Assembly: GCA_934432725.1 (NCBI GenBank)
Contig: CAKRZE010000003.1
Coordinates: 62,001-126,000, forward strand
Reading direction: 5' to 3'
Length of the DNA: 64,000 nucleotides
Source: an uncultured Eubacteriales bacterium
Lineage (GTDB): Bacteria > Bacillota > Clostridia > Oscillospirales > CAG-272
The stretch's first letter is position 1. Each line of letters starts with the position of its first letter. The notes under the pieces are model-generated. The model ran no database searches. It saw only the letters and a list, made by a program, of their open reading frames with translations, and was not told where the DNA came from. This document shows, piece after piece, positions 61,811-64,000 of the stretch. A program made the position numbers and the translations under genes.

Positions 61811-62254
61811 ATGAAACCGGTCAGGATTCTTGTGGTAGATGCGCAGGGAGGCGGTGTCGGAAGACAGCTTGTTGAAAAAATAAAGGAAGCCTTTCCGGAA
61901 GCGGTGATTACTGCGGTCGGGACAAACAGCATTGCAACGGCTGCAATGTACAAAGCCAAAGCGGATTATGCGGCGACCGGAGAGAATGCAGTTGCGGTTG
62001 CCTGCCGGCAGGCGGATGTTATTCTGGGACCGGTCGGCATCGTGATTGCGGATTCCTTATGGGGAGAGATCACGCCGCGCATTGCGCTGTCGGTTGCACA
62101 GAGCTCTGCAAAGCGAATCCTGATCCCGTTCAACCATTGTGACAATATTGTCGCCGGATGCTCGGGTATGGGAACGGGACGACTGCTTCAGGCTGCCATG
62201 GAGGAGCTGAAAAGGCTGCTGGAGTCTTCGGACGGGATATGCCGGAAGGAATGA
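61811..62254 (+). CDS. DUF3842 family protein
   Basis: 147 aa. RILVVDAQGGGVGRQLVE at the N-terminus looks like a nucleotide-binding loop; further conserved stretches are AVGTNSIATAAMYKAKAD, DVILGPVGIVIADSLWGEITP and IPFNHCDNIVAGC. The family occurs in Clostridia and has no experimentally defined role that I know of. Start MKPVRILV chosen from the bridged RBS. The next gene starts within 100 nt, so cotranscription is likely. Confidence 0.85.
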   Translation: MKPVRILVVDAQGGGVGRQLVEKIKEAFPEAVITAVGTNSIATAAMYKAKADYAATGENAVAVACRQADVILGPVGIVIADSLWGEITPRIALSVAQSSAKRILIPFNHCDNIVAGCSGMGTGRLLQAAMEELKRLLESSDGICRKE

Positions 62255-62350
62255 AGGCAGACCGTGGAAGAAGAATGCCTGCCGCTTTTCCGGGGATATC
62301 CGGATACAGTGTTTCTTCGGCGGCTGCGTATGGGTGCGGGAGATAGGACC

Positions 62351-62950
62351 TTGACGACAGAAGATTTTGAGTATACGGTGATAAGAACCGGACGCCGGAC
62401 GCTTGCGGTGCAGGTGAAAAATGACGGATCGGTTCTGGTGCGGGCGCCGATGTCTGTGCGTGAGGCGGAAATCCGGAGGTTTGTGCGTGAAAAGGCAGGC
62501 TGGATCCGGTCGGTACGGGAAAAGCTGCGCAGAGCCGGGGAATCAGCCGGTACAGCGGAGCCTCTTTCGGCTTCGGAGCTCGTGCGGCTCCGTGCGGAGG
62601 CTGTACGGTATTTTTCAGAGCAGGTGCCGGTCTATGCGGCTCGGCTCGGCGTGACGTGGGGAAGGGTGACGGTCCGCTGTCAGAAAACCAGATGGGGCAG
62701 CTGCACCGCCGCCGGGAACCTGAACTTTAACTGCCTTTTGATGCTGGCGCCTGTCGAAACACGGGAGTATGTGATTGTGCACGAGCTGTGCCATCGGCTG
62801 GAAATGAACCATTCCGCCCGCTTTTGGGCGCAGGTTGCCCGCGTGATGCCGGATTGGAGGAAAAGACAGGCGTGGCTTAGGGAAAACGGTTCTGTTCTGC
62901 TCCGCAGGGCAGAGGCGGGAGGACGGTGCAGCGGGGAGGACGGTGTCTGA
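62351..62950 (+). CDS. YgjP-type (SprT-like/M48-related) metallopeptidase
   Basis: 199 aa. The zinc motif VIVHELCHRLEMNHSARFW (HExxH, third ligand further on) and the RWGSCTAAGNLNFN segment identify the YgjP/DUF45 family. The N-terminus is a small beta domain with VLVRAPMSVREAEIRRFV. Start is uncertain: TTG at 62351 has GGGAG eight nt before it; ATG 62330 and GTG 62264 are in frame but lack a good SD or family similarity. Likely cotranscribed with DUF3842. Confidence 0.85.
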   Translation: MTTEDFEYTVIRTGRRTLAVQVKNDGSVLVRAPMSVREAEIRRFVREKAGWIRSVREKLRRAGESAGTAEPLSASELVRLRAEAVRYFSEQVPVYAARLGVTWGRVTVRCQKTRWGSCTAAGNLNFNCLLMLAPVETREYVIVHELCHRLEMNHSARFWAQVARVMPDWRKRQAWLRENGSVLLRRAEAGGRCSGEDGV

Positions 62951-63168
62951 GCTTTTTTCCGTCAAAGGGGATGCGGCGGCTTTCCGGATTCCTGTCGGAG
63001 GGGCTTGGCAGCAGAGGCTGACCGGCGGTTTATCTCTGTCGAAGCAGGACTGTTCCGACGGCTTTCGATGGTTCGGGCGGAGAGGAGTGCAGGTGCGCTG
63101 CGGCGGGCAGAGGCTTCTGCCGCAGATGCTTCCCGGTCCGCAGGGCAGCGGGAGTTTTACAGTATTTT

Positions 63169-63207
63169 GAAAGGAGAATTCCTTTTCCCGGGGAATGATG
63201 TGGTTTC
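63169..63207 (+). promoter_or_regulatory. Hairpin-bridged RBS of cls
   Basis: GAAAGGA (63169-63175), hairpin ATTCCTT-TTCCC-GGGGAAT (63178-63196, two G-U pairs), then GATGTGGTTTC and ATG at 63208. Confidence 0.6.
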
Positions 63208-64000
63208 ATGGGACGTTTGACGAGACGGATTCTGACCTTGATTCCGGCAGCAGCGCTTCAGATCTTCTGGATCGTGCTTTTGTCGAAGTGGTTTGCGCCG
63301 TTTTCGGCGGTGCTTCACCAGCTGCTCAGCATTCTGGCGGTTTTGCTTGTGCTGTACATCATGGCAAAACGGGAGGAGGGCGCATACAAAAATCTCTGGC
63401 TGCTTGTGATTCTGACGTTCCCTGTGCCGGGAACCGTTTTGTACGTGCTCTTTGGCAATCAAAGAACGGCAAGACCGCTCGGAAAACGGCTGAAAAAGGC
63501 GAATGAGGCGCTTTCGGCATTCCGGTTTGAGGATGCCTGTGTGATGGAGCGGCTTCGGCAGACCGATCTCAGGGCGGCGGAGTCCTTTTCTTATGTAAGA
63601 AAAAAGACCGGATTTGCCGTTTCGGAGAATACGGATGCTTTGTATTATCCGAGCGGAGAGGCAATGTGGCTGGATATGCTGGAGGCAATGAGACAGGCAA
63701 GATACTGTATTTATGCCGAGTTCTTCATTGTGGAGAACGGGGTCATGCTCGGGGCAATGATCGAAATTATGGCGCAGAAGGCTGCTTCGGGTGTGGATGT
63801 GCGCTTTCTGTACGATGATTTCGGCAGTATCTCCAAATTTTCAAAGCAGGACGCACAGCTGCTTCGGGAGAAGGGAATTCAGTGTACGGCGTTCAATCCG
63901 CTTGTTTTCCTGAGCGGGACGGTCAACAACCGTGATCACAGAAAGATGCTGATTATCGACGGGGAAACGGTATTCAGCGGCGGGATCAACCTTGCGGATG
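63208..64000 (+). CDS. cls: Cardiolipin synthase, 3' end outside window
   Basis: First 264 residues only; the frame is open to the window end. Two N-terminal membrane helices (ILTLIPAAALQIFWIVLL, LLSILAVLLVLYIMA) and a third hydrophobic stretch near LWLLVILTFPVPGTVLY are followed by the first phospholipase-D domain with NNRDHRKMLIIDGETVFSGG (HxKxxxxD). Cardiolipin synthases condense two phosphatidylglycerol molecules at the membrane. Start ATG at 63208 fits the bridged RBS. Confidence 0.9.
   Translation, partial: MGRLTRRILTLIPAAALQIFWIVLLSKWFAPFSAVLHQLLSILAVLLVLYIMAKREEGAYKNLWLLVILTFPVPGTVLYVLFGNQRTARPLGKRLKKANEALSAFRFEDACVMERLRQTDLRAAESFSYVRKKTGFAVSENTDALYYPSGEAMWLDMLEAMRQARYCIYAEFFIVENGVMLGAMIEIMAQKAASGVDVRFLYDDFGSISKFSKQDAQLLREKGIQCTAFNPLVFLSGTVNNRDHRKMLIIDGETVFSGGINLAD

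Overview
The window looks like a chromosomal segment from a GC-rich (roughly mid-50s percent GC by eye), low-coding-density member of the Clostridia (Bacillota). Supporting this: a stand-alone SpoIIIAH-like sporulation gene, an IspH protein fused to ribosomal-protein-S1-type repeats (an arrangement known from Clostridia), a DUF1700/DUF4097 membrane pair, a G5-M23 cell-wall peptidase, a PPi-type phosphofructokinase, and promoters of the TTGACA-17-TATAAT type. No rRNA, tRNA, CRISPR array or insertion sequence was recognised.

Layout. 1-9.1 kb: sugar-phosphate isomerase-like protein, a 33-residue membrane peptide, methionine aminopeptidase, M23 peptidase, ferredoxin-domain aldo/keto reductase, TldD/TldE. 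9.2-17.7 kb: ZIP metal transporter, an 18-bp minisatellite, SGNH hydrolase, LysA, M50-like peptidase, DUF4097/DUF1700 pair, divergent trmB. 18.2-29.3 kb: a same-strand surface/signalling block (phosphodiester glycosidase, unknown membrane protein, transglutaminase-like protein, 7TM sensor kinase, OmpR-type regulator) and a 1,345-residue secreted protein with FG-GAP and collagen-like repeats. 29.5-35.4 kb: membrane protein and a LacI-controlled sugar catabolic cluster (two Gfo/Idh/MocA proteins, ThuA-like). 36-43.1 kb: RpiR regulator, BaiN-type flavoprotein, cmk, plsC, ispH-S1 fusion, degenerate PPP phosphatase. 43.9-45.1 kb: a retron (reverse transcriptase plus an msr-msd RNA with 12-bp a1/a2 repeats and its own promoter). 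45.1-51.7 kb: phosphofructokinase, two unknown proteins, trpS, a TagO/WecA-type transferase. 53-64 kb: NodB-domain lipoprotein, SpoIIIAH, diacylglycerol kinase family protein, structured 138-bp tandem repeats, YihY, VTC/DUF4956 pair, DUF3842, YgjP-type metalloprotease, cardiolipin synthase (cut by the window end).

The most striking signal is not a gene. At least 16 genes share an unusual ribosome-binding architecture: a purine stretch of the AGAAAGGA type lies 29-39 nt before the start codon, far too distant for a normal Shine-Dalgarno (SD), and a perfect or near-perfect hairpin of 17-26 nt sits directly between it and the start. Removing the hairpin leaves 10-18 nt. Stem sequences differ completely between genes while pairing is kept, and in 11 of 16 cases a GGT or GTGG follows the stem. 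AGAAAGGA and GGTGAT are the two halves of the full complement of the usual 16S 3' tail, so the SD appears to be split by an inserted hairpin. Ordinary genes in the same window have normal SD spacing. The second notable item is the retron, for which promoter, a1/a2 repeats, stem-loops and all RT signature motifs are visible, with no obvious effector gene beside it.
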